Translations under genes and position numbers: made by a program
Notes under the pieces: generated by a model
The model's database searches: none
Seen by the model: only the letters and a program-made list of their open reading frames with translations
Told to the model about the DNA's origin: nothing
Assembly (NCBI GenBank): GCA_017938695.1
Contig: JAGBBA010000073.1
Span: 1-34,096, forward strand
Direction of reading: 5' to 3'
Source: Clostridia bacterium
GTDB taxonomy: Bacteria > Bacillota > Clostridia > Christensenellales > Aristaeellaceae
DNA: 34,096 bases
Part shown: piece by piece, positions 1 to 8,471 of the stretch
Numbering within the stretch: the stretch's first letter is position 1
How the letters are laid out: every line of letters begins with the position of its first letter

Positions 1-117
1 AAGGGCCGTTCGGCCCTTTCGAAACCCATGCGGAGGTACCAAACAAGGTGATCTCCGTGCATGGGTCACGGTGCGGAGGCTTCGCCCCGTTTCATGGGCG
101 CATCGCGACGCGAGTAA
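1..117. repeat. Hairpin module plus CGCGACGCG-type repeat, copy I
   Basis: No gene is seen here. Bases 1-18 form a perfect 8-bp hairpin (AAGGGCCG, TT, CGGCCCTT). Bases 24-67 form a second hairpin, ACCCATGC with GGAG pairing to CTCC with GCATGGGT across a 17-nt loop and a small bulge. Bases 63-117 then carry a GC-rich element ending in GGGCGCATCGCGACGCG. The same order (AGGGC hairpin, ACCCAT hairpin, CGCGACGCG element) recurs at 22840-22958, and the last element alone recurs inverted near 16079-16118. The left edge of the window cuts off what came before. An overlapping 102-codon frame consists only of repeat sequence and is not called. Confidence 0.6.
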
Positions 118-126
118 GCAACAAAA

Positions 127-163
127 AAACAGCCAGCTACATTGATCTTGTAGCTGGCTGTTT
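127..163 (-). terminator. Intrinsic terminator with U-tract on the minus strand
   Basis: A perfect 15-bp stem (127-141 with 149-163) encloses a 7-nt loop. Read on the minus strand it is followed by a run of seven T, the normal form of a Rho-independent terminator. It lies about 210 nt beyond the groL stop, after other hairpins, and is probably the final terminator of groES-groL. Confidence 0.75.
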
Positions 164-177
164 GCGTACCAAAGGGG

Positions 178-275
178 GGGAGGTATCGGAGGTGGAACGC
201 CTCCGATTCAATTCGTATCCGGCGGCTTTGCCGCCGGTGCGGGGCGTTTCCGGCTCTGCCGGAAACATACCTTAC
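178..275 (-). repeat. Three-hairpin repeat module, copy A (downstream of groL)
   Basis: Three hairpins are seen in series: 185-192 with 200-207, 219-226 with 230-237 (loop TTT) and 247-254 with 258-265 (loop TCT). The block aligns over its whole length with 2055-2155, the groES-groL spacer, including the flanking GGGAGG and CCTTAC. It would be transcribed as part of the groES-groL mRNA 3' region. In the third hairpin two base pairs differ between copies by compensatory changes. Function unknown. Confidence 0.65.
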
Positions 276-325
276 GCGAAGGAGCGGCCGTGGGCTTTAG
301 CCCACAGCGACGTAGCGCCAAAACT

Positions 326-355
326 CAACAAAGTGGCCTTCAGGCCACTTTGTTG
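326..355 (-). terminator. Terminator-like hairpin just after groL
   Basis: A 14-bp perfect inverted repeat (326-339 with 342-355) begins 16 nt past the groL stop. On the minus strand it is followed by AGTTTTGG, a short T-tract. It is probably the first terminator or a 3' stabilising hairpin of the chaperonin mRNA. A GTGGGCT/AGCCCAC hairpin lies beside it near 290-305. Confidence 0.6.
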
Positions 356-370
356 AAGCGCAGCGCGCTA

Positions 371-2014
<1,644 letters not shown>

Positions 2015-2054
2015 TTACTTGGTAGATAATGGTGGAACCTGTTTTGCAGCTTCC

Positions 2055-2155
2055 GGGAGGTGTCGGAGGGCTCGCAAGCCCTCTGACTTTGATCGTATCC
2101 TGCGGCTTTGCCGACGGGGCGGGGCGTTTTCAGCTCTGCTGAAAACATTCCTTAC
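2055..2155 (-). repeat. Three-hairpin repeat module, copy B (groES-groL spacer)
   Basis: This is the sister copy of 178-275. Hairpins lie at 2062-2072 with 2077-2087 (11 bp, one wobble), at about 2099-2118 (partly mismatched) and at 2127-2134 with 2138-2145 (loop TCT). It sits inside the groES-groL transcript, so its RNA form could affect the stability or relative amounts of the two cistrons; this is inference. Confidence 0.65.
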
Positions 2156-2216
2156 AAATCCGGACGACCTCTGGTTGGCCGGATTTGCGAATCTCGCCGA
2201 AAGCCTGCTTTCGGCG
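2156..2216 (-). other. Two hairpins directly after groES
   Basis: Inverted repeats AAATCCGG/CCGGATTT (2156-2163 with 2179-2186) and CGCCGAAAGC/GCTTTCGGCG (2195-2204 with 2207-2216). The second ends one base from the groES stop codon and has no T-tract. It looks like an intercistronic stabiliser or partial attenuator rather than a full terminator. Confidence 0.5.
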
Positions 2217-2217
2217 A

Positions 2218-2564
<347 letters not shown>

Positions 2565-2577
2565 TTCGTACTTTGCT

Positions 2578-2606
2578 AATATACGCTATTTAAGGAAGAT
2601 TAGCAA
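2578..2606 (-). promoter_or_regulatory. groES: groES-groL promoter (SigA type)
   Basis: On the minus strand, TTGCTA (2601-2606), a 17-nt spacer and TATATT (2578-2583). Transcription would start near 2571, placing the CIRCE site in the first bases of the transcript. Confidence 0.8.
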
Positions 2607-2685
2607 CTGTGAAGGGTGGTAAAATCGGGTAAAATCAAGGAAAAATGGTTGAATAGATGCAAATATCTCGCAAATGCTTGCAATT

Positions 2686-2713
2686 TTGAAAAATCCGCAA
2701 TTCATGGTACAAT
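2686..2713 (+). promoter_or_regulatory. mutY: mutY promoter (SigA type)
   Basis: TTGAAA (2686-2691), a 16-nt spacer and TACAAT (2708-2713) with an extended TG one base before the -10. The ribosome site AGGAGG (2723-2728) follows closely, so the mRNA leader is very short. Confidence 0.65.
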
Positions 2714-2735
2714 AGCAACAAGAGGAGGCTAAGCC

Positions 2736-3785
2736 ATGACATTTGCCGAATTGCTTCTGCGCTGGTATGACCAGCATGCCCGGGTGCTGCCCTGGCGGGG
2801 GATCCACAACGCTTACCACACCTGGGTTTCGGAGACCATGCTCCAGCAGACCCGGGTGGAAACCGTGCTGGCGTATTACCCACGGTTTATTCAGCGTTTT
2901 CCCACGGTGGAAGCCCTGGCTGCAGCTCCTGAAGAGGATGTGCTGAAGCTGTGGGAGGGCCTGGGCTACTACCGCCGCGCGCGAAACCTTCACAAGGGTG
3001 CGCAGCAGGTGGCAGCGGAGTTCGGCGGCGTGATCCCCAGTGATGTAAAGGAGCTGCTGAAAATCAGCGGCATTGGCGAGTATACCGCCGGGGCCATTGC
3101 CAGCATTGCCTTTGACCAGAGCGTGCCTGCGGTGGACGGCAACGTGATCCGCGTGGTGAGCCGGGTGAAGGGCATCCGGGAAAACGTGGGCATTCCTTCG
3201 GTGAAACGGCTCATCGCCCAGGAAGCAGCTACACTCGTACCCCAAAGCAGGCCGGGGGATTTCAACCAGGCAATGATGGACCTGGGCGCAACGGTGTGCG
3301 TGCCCGGCACGCCCAGCTGTGAACGGTGCCCTGTGGCCGAGCTGTGCGACGCCTATCATGAGGGCGACGCAGAGGACATCCCCGAGCTGCCGCGCAAGAA
3401 TCCGCCCAAGGTGATCGACTACGACCTGTGCCTGATCTTCAACGGCGACCGGGTGCTGATGCGCCAGCGTACAGAGCCTATGCTGCAAGGTCTGTGGGTA
3501 TACCCCATGGTGGAAGATCACCACACCACAAAGCAGCTGCCCGCATTGGTGAAACGCCGCATAGGCCTTGCGGTAACGGATGTACAGCCAGCCGGCGAGG
3601 CAAAGCACATTTTCACCCACCAGGTGTGGCAGATGAAGCTCTACACCATGCAAACCACCGCTGAAGCCCCGGCAGGCTGGCGGTTTGTGACGATGGCGGA
3701 AATGCAGGAGCTGACAATCCCGACGGCGGTGAAGAAGGCGAAGGAAGTTGTAATTCGGAATTCGGAATGCGGAATGCGGAATTAA
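2736..3785 (+). CDS. mutY: A/G-specific adenine DNA glycosylase MutY
   Basis: Base-excision repair enzyme that removes adenine mispaired with 8-oxoguanine. The 349-residue protein has the family order: helix-hairpin-helix glycosylase core with SETMLQQTRV (catalytic Glu33), hairpin LKISGIGEYTAGAIAS, catalytic Asp134 in VDGNVIRV, and a 4Fe-4S loop with cysteines at 188, 195, 198 and 204 (C-x6-C-x2-C-x5-C). A NUDIX-like C-terminal domain that recognises 8-oxoG follows from about residue 230. ATG 2736 has AGGAGG 7 nt upstream. Oddity: the last eight or so residues (NSECGMRN) and the stop are encoded by 7-nt repeats at 3752-3786, so the native C-terminus seems to have been replaced or extended by repeat DNA. 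Confidence 0.95.
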   Translation: MTFAELLLRWYDQHARVLPWRGIHNAYHTWVSETMLQQTRVETVLAYYPRFIQRFPTVEALAAAPEEDVLKLWEGLGYYRRARNLHKGAQQVAAEFGGVIPSDVKELLKISGIGEYTAGAIASIAFDQSVPAVDGNVIRVVSRVKGIRENVGIPSVKRLIAQEAATLVPQSRPGDFNQAMMDLGATVCVPGTPSCERCPVAELCDAYHEGDAEDIPELPRKNPPKVIDYDLCLIFNGDRVLMRQRTEPMLQGLWVYPMVEDHHTTKQLPALVKRRIGLAVTDVQPAGEAKHIFTHQVWQMKLYTMQTTAEAPAGWRFVTMAEMQELTIPTAVKKAKEVVIRNSECGMRN

Positions 3786-3793
3786 GTGTGGCC
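3752..3793 (+). repeat. 7-nt repeats ending in GTGTGGC, copy 1
   Basis: Five contiguous heptamers (AATTCGG twice, AATGCGG twice, AATTAAG) are followed directly by TGTGGCC. Similar tracts with the same tail occur at 16009-16066 and 18978-19008. This copy forms the 3' end of mutY. Confidence 0.7.
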
Positions 3794-3802
3794 CTATATA
3801 TG

Positions 3803-3836
3803 AAACAGCTCCGGCAAAGCATTGCCGGAGCTGTTT
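3803..3836. terminator. Terminator between mutY and pepF
   Basis: A perfect 15-bp stem (3803-3817 with 3822-3836) with a 4-nt loop AGCA. The stem begins AAA and ends TTT, so it could act for both strands, but no long T-tract follows. It lies 18 nt after mutY. Confidence 0.7.
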
Positions 3837-3845
3837 GTATTGTGG

Positions 3846-3914
3846 GCGAAGGTCGCTGCTTTTTCGGGGAGAGCGCGAGAGGGCGCTTTTTCTCAGAAAA
3901 AGCGGCCCTCTCGC
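3846..3914. repeat. Palindromic repeat, copy 1, downstream of pepF
   Basis: Bases 3846-3879 match 6516-6549 with a single difference over 34 nt. Here the element runs into a large inverted repeat (3875-3914) of about 19 bp with one bulge and almost no loop. The hairpin ends 10 nt from the pepF stop and probably serves as its 3' hairpin or terminator. Its partner lies just upstream of the phosphatase gene, so the pair brackets that two-gene operon. Confidence 0.65.
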
Positions 3915-3924
3915 ACGCTGCACA

Positions 3925-5682
3925 TTACACCTCTCCGCACAGGGCGCAGAACTTGTCGATCTCGTCCTTGATGATATCCAGGCTGGAACGCCAGAAATCG
4001 GGGTTGCGGACGTCGATGCCCACGCTGGCGGCCACATCGGCCACGGGGGCGGAGCCGCAGGAGCGCAGCAGCTGGTTGTAGGCAGGGACGAAGGCGGTGC
4101 CCTTTTGCAGGTACTGGGCGAAGACGCCCTTGCCGAACAGCTCGCCGAAGGCATAGGGGAAGTTGTAGAAGTTCAGGCCGGAAGAATAGTAGTGGCTCTT
4201 GCAGGCCCACATGTAGGGGTGGCGGATTTCCGGGTCGAGGCCGTCGCCGTAGGTGGCGTCCTGGGCGCGGAGCATGGCGTCCTTCAGCTCGTCCACGGTC
4301 ATGGCGTGGTCGGCACGGGTGTCGATGACCTCGGTTTCGAAGAGGTAGCGGCTGAGGATATCCACGATGGTCTGGGTGGATTCGATCAGGGTGGCATCCA
4401 GCAGGGTGAGCTGCTCTTCGGCGGTGGCGGTCTTGAGTACCTCGTGGGCGAGGATGGTTTCGTTGAAAATGGAGGCGGTTTCGGCCAGGGGCATGGGGGT
4501 GTCGATCATGGCATAGGGCAGACCGGCCAGGCAGCGGTTATGCCAGGCGTGGCCCAGCTCGTGGGCGACGGTGCTCACATCGGAGAAGCTGCCCTGGAAG
4601 TTGGTCATCACCAGGGAACGGTCGGCATAATGCACGCCGGAGCAGAAGGCACCGCCGGTCTTGCCCTCACGGGGATAGATGTCGATCCACTTCTGCTGGA
4701 AGGCGTTATCCACAAAGACGGCCATGTCAGGGTTGAACTTGCCCAGCTCAGCCATGAGCTTTTCGCGGCATTCCTCAATGGTGTAGGTGCGGCTGGCGTT
4801 GCCTACGGGGGCAAACAGATCGTAGAAGGGCAGGCCGTTCTTGTGGCCCAGCAGCTTGGCCTTGGCCTTCAGGTAGCGGCGGAAGTGGGGCAGATACTCC
4901 TTCATGGCGGTGAGCATGGCATCCAGGGTGGCGCGGTCCAGGCGGCTGGAGTCCAGGGTCATGTCCAGGACGGAGTCGTAATTGCGGGCCTTGGCCAGGG
5001 TGCGGGCTTCCATTTTGATGGAATTCAAGCAGTAGGACATGGGCAGTTCCATCTTCTTGTAGGAAGCAATCTCGGCCTCGTAGGCATCCTTGCGGACGGA
5101 GGCATCGGCATCGTAGGCCATGCCGCGCACAGCAGGCAGGGGCAGGGACTGGCCGCGATAGTCCACGGTGTGGGTGGAGTCCAGCTTGTCGCGCAGCTGG
5201 GAGAAAGCACTGCCGCCGGAAAGCTGCATCTGCAGCATCCAGGGTTCCAGCTCGGGGGCGATGGTGTGCTTGCAGGATTCCACCATTTCCTTCAGGGCGA
5301 AGGCGATGGGCTGCAGCTTGGCAGAGGAGGCGATGAGCTCGTCCAGGTTGTCCACGCTGCCCACATAGCGGATGATGTTACTGTTCACCAGGCTGGCGTC
5401 GTTCATGATCAGGCTGAACTTGTCGCCGTACATGTCGGCGGTGGTGTTGGTGGCATCCACAGCGATGGTCAGGAAAATGAAGCTGCCGATGCGGTCGGCC
5501 AGGGCGTTGAGCTCCTCGGTGCTGTCGGCCAGCTTTTCCAGGCGGGCCAGGTGGGTGAGGGAAGCATCGTCCAGGATGGCCTGCTGGGCGCGGATTACCT
5601 CGGGTAGCTTGGCCAGGTCGGCCAGGAAGGCCTCGTCTTCAAAGCTCTGGTACAGGAAAGAAAGATCCCACTTACCGTTCAT
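3925..5682 (-). CDS. pepF: M3-family oligoendopeptidase (PepF-like)
   Basis: Cytoplasmic zinc metallopeptidase that cleaves short peptides. The 585-residue product has the length and layout of the M3B family: a long helical N-terminal region and the zinc motif VAHELGHAWH with His374, Glu375 and His378. A downstream ETASIFNE supplies the likely third ligand, Glu401. ATG 5682 is preferred over an upstream in-frame start because GGAGGA (5691-5696) lies 8 nt upstream and the family starts with WDLS close to the N-terminus. The gene starts 4 nt after the phosphatase stop, so its ribosome site lies inside the upstream gene and the two are an operon. No signal peptide. Exact subfamily (PepF or a relative) is not certain. 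Confidence 0.9.
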   Translation of the reverse strand: MNGKWDLSFLYQSFEDEAFLADLAKLPEVIRAQQAILDDASLTHLARLEKLADSTEELNALADRIGSFIFLTIAVDATNTTADMYGDKFSLIMNDASLVNSNIIRYVGSVDNLDELIASSAKLQPIAFALKEMVESCKHTIAPELEPWMLQMQLSGGSAFSQLRDKLDSTHTVDYRGQSLPLPAVRGMAYDADASVRKDAYEAEIASYKKMELPMSYCLNSIKMEARTLAKARNYDSVLDMTLDSSRLDRATLDAMLTAMKEYLPHFRRYLKAKAKLLGHKNGLPFYDLFAPVGNASRTYTIEECREKLMAELGKFNPDMAVFVDNAFQQKWIDIYPREGKTGGAFCSGVHYADRSLVMTNFQGSFSDVSTVAHELGHAWHNRCLAGLPYAMIDTPMPLAETASIFNETILAHEVLKTATAEEQLTLLDATLIESTQTIVDILSRYLFETEVIDTRADHAMTVDELKDAMLRAQDATYGDGLDPEIRHPYMWACKSHYYSSGLNFYNFPYAFGELFGKGVFAQYLQKGTAFVPAYNQLLRSCGSAPVADVAASVGIDVRNPDFWRSSLDIIKDEIDKFCALCGEV

Positions 5683-5686
5683 GATA

Positions 5687-6475
5687 TTATTCCTCCAGTT
5701 CAAGGTGATCGATCAGCCGGTAGCCCATGGCCTCCACGTTGCGCTTGCCGGTTTCCCAAAGGTTGACATCGGCCAGGTGACGGGGCTCGTGGGCGTCCAC
5801 GCCGAGGATCACCGTATTATCGTATTTCTTTGCATATTCCCAGAAGGGCTGGGACGGATAGCCCCGGGAAAAGCCCCGCAGCTGGGTATCCAGCCCCAAC
5901 AGGTTATATTCGATGGGCATGTGCATTTCCCTTGCAGCCTGGCAGATCATATCGGTGGCTTGCTCGCAGGCCTTGGAAAACTCGTCATCCCGGCGGTGGC
6001 GCATGAAAAGATCCGGATGGGCAATGTAGCAGAACAGACCCGTGCGCATGGCGGCCACGGCAGCATCGGCATAGCGGAGCACGCCCTCGTCGGTCTGGCA
6101 TTCCGGGCCGATGTAGGGGTTCGCCTCCTCGCTGTCGTTATAATGCGCGCCGAGGATGAAGTAGGACACCCCTGCGTCGCGCAGCCGCAGCATGTGGTCG
6201 CGGTAGCGGGGGAAATACTCGCTCTCCAAACCCAAGCGAATGTCAATCTGCCCGGCATAACGATGGCGCAGCTCCGTCACCGACTGCACATACCCCTGAA
6301 AGTCGCTCATGGGCATGCGGATGGGGCTGACAAATCCATTGGCGAAGGGCCACGGCGCATGATCGGCAAAGCCGAGAACGTCAAAGCCAGCACCCAAAGC
6401 AGCTTGAACGAAATCCTCGTCGCTGCCCATAGCATGCTGGCATCGTATCGTATGCGTATGATAATTCGTCTTCAT
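5687..6475 (-). CDS. PHP-domain phosphatase, histidinol-phosphatase family
   Basis: A 262-residue PHP-family metal-dependent phosphoesterase, closest in style to HisK/HisJ histidinol-phosphatase. It starts MKTNYHTHTIRCQHAMG with the PHP HxH motif (His6, His8); GFADHAPWP, LGAHYND, IAHPDLF and GVDAHEP follow in the family's order and hold the metal-binding His and Asp residues. ATG 6475 is chosen because the HxH motif must be near the N-terminus; the ribosome site (GGGAAAGAAG) is weak. The longer frame upstream comes from repeat DNA. No other his genes are near, so histidine synthesis is only one possibility; its operon partner is a peptidase. Confidence 0.85.
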   Translation of the reverse strand: MKTNYHTHTIRCQHAMGSDEDFVQAALGAGFDVLGFADHAPWPFANGFVSPIRMPMSDFQGYVQSVTELRHRYAGQIDIRLGLESEYFPRYRDHMLRLRDAGVSYFILGAHYNDSEEANPYIGPECQTDEGVLRYADAAVAAMRTGLFCYIAHPDLFMRHRRDDEFSKACEQATDMICQAAREMHMPIEYNLLGLDTQLRGFSRGYPSQPFWEYAKKYDNTVILGVDAHEPRHLADVNLWETGKRNVEAMGYRLIDHLELEE

Positions 6476-6515
6476 ATTGCTTCTTTCCCGCACAGACAGG
6501 AAATGTGCATGCTGT

Positions 6516-6700
6516 GCGAAAGTCGCTGCTTTTTCGGGGAGAGCGCGAGGAAGGTCAGGCAGCGCCGCCAGTGGCAGAAGCAGCAGCCTGACCTTCCAAT
6601 GAGGCACAGAGGCCAGACGGTTTTAGCCGGATGGACGACAATGCCGAATTGTGAGGTGGGGCTTCTTTCAAAGAAGCCGCCTCTCTCGTATCTCGCACTC
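6516..6700. repeat. Palindromic repeat, copy 2, with inserted hairpins
   Basis: This gap between the GntR gene and the phosphatase holds no gene. Bases 6516-6549 repeat 3846-3879 (33 of 34 identical). Bases 6549-6560 (GGAAGGTCAGGC) pair with GCCTGACCTTCC near 6586-6597, and GGCTTCTTT/AAAGAAGCC form a tight hairpin near 6660-6679 that could end GntR transcription on the minus strand. The block closes with CCTCTCTCG and CTCGCAC, like the right edge of copy 1, so it may be the same element with about 100 nt of different sequence inside. Confidence 0.55.
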
Positions 6701-6706
6701 GTCCAC

Positions 6707-7399
6707 TTAGAAGTTCTGATTCTGCCGTTGGGCGGCCAGGGCGGCGAGGCAGTTTTCCTTGCTGCGCTCGATGTGGGTGCCCATCAGCTTGGTGAAGCTT
6801 TCGAGGTCGCGGTTTTCCACGTATTCCACCAGCTTGTGGTGCTCCTCGTGGGCGGAAGAACGGCGGTTCTCCTGCTTGATGGCCATGGCAGAGAAACGGG
6901 TGATGAACTCGTCCTGGCTTTCGATGACGCGGAGAATGCGGTTCTGCCGGCACAGACGGGTCAGCTGACTGTGGAAGGAACGGGCCATGGGGGAGAGGGT
7001 TTCGATATCGCCGCGCTCCAGTACTTCGTCCATGTCCTTCAGGGCCTGCTTGAGTTCGGCAATGTCTTCAGCGGTGGCATTGCGGATGATGGCAGGCAGG
7101 GTGAGCATCTCCAGCGAATTGCGGATGGTATAGATCTCTTCAACATCGGCGATGGTGAAGGCGCGCACCACCACACCGCGGCGCAGCACGTATTCCACCA
7201 GGCCGTCACGCTCCAGCTTGCGCAGGGCTTCGCGCAGGGGGGTGCGGCTGATGTGCAGACGCTCGGCATAGTCGGTTTCCACGATCCGCTCGCCAGCGGG
7301 AATTTCGCCGGTGATGATCGCGTGCTTCAGCACCTCGTAGGCGATCTCACGGATGGGTCGGCTTTCCATCATCGGTTGAAAGAGCGAGTTGGTCATCAT
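6707..7399 (-). CDS. GntR-family transcriptional regulator, FadR/FCD type
   Basis: DNA-binding regulator of about 230 residues. The N-terminal winged helix-turn-helix covers about residues 15-75, with GEIPAGERIVETDYAERL and the recognition segment SRTPLREALRKLERDGLV. An all-helical FCD ligand domain follows from about 85, with EIYTIRNSLE and later FHSQL and HHKLVEYV carrying the typical metal-site Asp/His positions. Start: AAGGAG (7411-7416) serves either TTG 7402 (8 nt) or ATG 7399 (11 nt); ATG is given. A perfect TTGTATACAA palindrome overlaps its own -10, so autorepression is likely. The effector is unknown; the downstream phosphatase-pepF pair, or the divergent side, could be targets. Confidence 0.9.
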   Translation of the reverse strand: MMTNSLFQPMMESRPIREIAYEVLKHAIITGEIPAGERIVETDYAERLHISRTPLREALRKLERDGLVEYVLRRGVVVRAFTIADVEEIYTIRNSLEMLTLPAIIRNATAEDIAELKQALKDMDEVLERGDIETLSPMARSFHSQLTRLCRQNRILRVIESQDEFITRFSAMAIKQENRRSSAHEEHHKLVEYVENRDLESFTKLMGTHIERSKENCLAALAAQRQNQNF

Positions 7400-7465
7400 C
7401 AATGAAGCAGCTCCTTATCCTTCAGTACGGGTAAAAAGTGCACAATCATGTACATTGTATGCACT

Positions 7466-7503
7466 TTGTATACAAGGATAATACAATCCACATCCTATGT
7501 CAA
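7466..7503 (-). promoter_or_regulatory. GntR gene promoter with TTGTATACAA operator
   Basis: On the minus strand, TTGACA (7498-7503), a 17-nt spacer and TATCCT (7475-7480). The palindrome TTGTATACAA (7466-7475) touches the -10 and start point, and an imperfect second copy, TTGTATGCAC, lies at 7455-7464. Palindromes around TGTATACA are common operators for FadR-type GntR proteins. Confidence 0.65.
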
Positions 7504-7544
7504 TAGCTTGCGGAAATTTTAACAGATATTTTCGAAAAAACAAC

Positions 7545-7573
7545 TTTACAAATGTAACCTTCGGGTGTATACT
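7545..7573 (+). promoter_or_regulatory. pyrR: pyrR promoter (SigA type)
   Basis: TTTACA (7545-7550), a 17-nt spacer and TATACT (7568-7573). It lies back to back with the GntR promoter and just ahead of the PyrR-binding RNA. Confidence 0.8.
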
Positions 7574-7587
7574 CGATAAGGTTGTCA

Positions 7588-7695
7588 AAGCATCCTTTAA
7601 GGACAGCACCGTGAGGCTGGGAAGGTTCGCAGACATCAAAGATATATGTATGTGTACGCCTTTTCCTGCTGCAACGGAAGAGGCGTTTTCTTTTT
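7588..7695 (+). promoter_or_regulatory. PyrR-dependent attenuator RNA with terminator
   Basis: The segment 7593-7625 has the features of a PyrR binding loop: CCTT pairs with AAGG, CAGC with GCTG, and the apical part contains CACCGTGAGGCTG, close to the conserved loop of B. subtilis pyr leaders. It is followed by an intrinsic terminator, an 11-bp stem (7656-7666 with 7676-7686) and a T-rich run ending at 7695. By analogy, UMP-bound PyrR stabilises the binding hairpin and lets the terminator form, shutting off pyrR and probably uraA when pyrimidines are plentiful. Confidence 0.88.
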
Positions 7696-7732
7696 GGACC
7701 GGCGGCCCAGGCCGCGCAAGGAGGTTGCGAAT

Positions 7733-8266
7733 ATGGCTGGAGGAATCCCCAAGGCTCAACTGATGAACGGTGAAGGCATGCAGCGTGCCCTGACCCGCAT
7801 GGCCCACGAAATGATGGAACAGCTCGATCCGCTGGACAATGTGGTGATGGTGGGTATCCGCCGCCGCGGCGTTCCGCTGGCACAGCGTCTGGCCAACATC
7901 ATTGAAAAGTATGAAAATGTCAAGATTCCCGTGGGCGAGGTGGACATCGCCAACTACCGCGACGACCTGGCCAACCGCGAACTGAAGGTGCAGGAGCAGA
8001 ACATCCCCGTGGATGTGGCTGGCCGCATCGTGGTGCTGGTGGACGACGTGCTCCACACCGGCCGCACCGTCCGCGCCGCCATGGACGCCATTCTGGATCA
8101 GGGCCGCGCCCAGAAGATCCGCCTGGCCGTGCTCATCGACCGCGGTCACCGCGAGCTGCCCATCCGCCCCGACTTTGTGGGCAAGAACGTCCCCACCGCC
8201 CAGAGCGAGCGCATCGGCGTTCAAATGGAAGAAATCGACGGCGGCGACGGCGTAGCCCTGTACTAA
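7733..8266 (+). CDS. pyrR: Pyrimidine operon regulator PyrR / uracil phosphoribosyltransferase
   Basis: RNA-binding regulator that senses UMP/UTP and PRPP and attenuates pyr genes; many members also convert uracil and PRPP to UMP. The 177-residue protein matches the family throughout: ALTRMAHEMME, VMVGIRRRGVPLAQRLA, VGEVDIANYRDDL, the PRPP loop VVLVDDVLHTGRTVRAA (Asp104, Asp105, Thr109) and LIDRGHRELPIRPDFVGKN near the end. ATG 7733 has AAGGAGG (7718-7724) 8 nt upstream; the frame extends upstream through the terminator hairpin, which is not coding. It lies just behind its own target RNA, the classic autoregulated layout, and probably heads a pyrR-uraA unit. Confidence 0.96.
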   Translation: MAGGIPKAQLMNGEGMQRALTRMAHEMMEQLDPLDNVVMVGIRRRGVPLAQRLANIIEKYENVKIPVGEVDIANYRDDLANRELKVQEQNIPVDVAGRIVVLVDDVLHTGRTVRAAMDAILDQGRAQKIRLAVLIDRGHRELPIRPDFVGKNVPTAQSERIGVQMEEIDGGDGVALY

Positions 8267-8420
8267 AGGGGTTTCACCCCTTTAGAATCCCCGACCAAAG
8301 AGGGCTTCGCCCTCTCTGGACTCTCTGACCAAAGGGCCCTTCGGCCCTCTGGACTCCCATTCGGGTATGACTGAGTGGGTATGATTTCCTTATTTTGATG
8401 ATCACCGGCCTGCCGGTTTT
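8267..8420 (+). repeat. Hairpin array in the pyrR-uraA spacer, with a small terminator
   Basis: AAAGGGG/CCCCTTT, AGAGGGC/GCCCTCT and GGGCC/GGCCC hairpins follow each other from 8266 to 8350, joined by linkers of the TCTGGACTC type. Bases 8299-8363 match 9805-9869 behind uraA at 60 of 65 positions. At 8404-8420 a 6-bp stem (ACCGGC/GCCGGT) with TTTT resembles a weak terminator. No second PyrR site and no convincing uraA promoter were seen, so uraA may depend on read-through from pyrR. Confidence 0.6.
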
Positions 8421-8471
8421 CATACGTCACTTCTTACTCGACGACTAAAGAGGAAGGAAGGTAAACTACCA

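Noticed and set aside
48-356. Possible 102-residue gene left of groL
   Set aside because: It consists entirely of hairpin repeats and a terminator, with no ribosome site.
3835-7405. Long plus-strand frames opposite pepF, the phosphatase and the GntR gene
   Set aside because: They show no motifs, run through repeat DNA and cover genes with clear catalytic motifs.
8364-8471. Second PyrR binding site or riboswitch before uraA
   Set aside because: The conserved GTGAGGCTG loop is absent; only a small hairpin with TTTT is visible.
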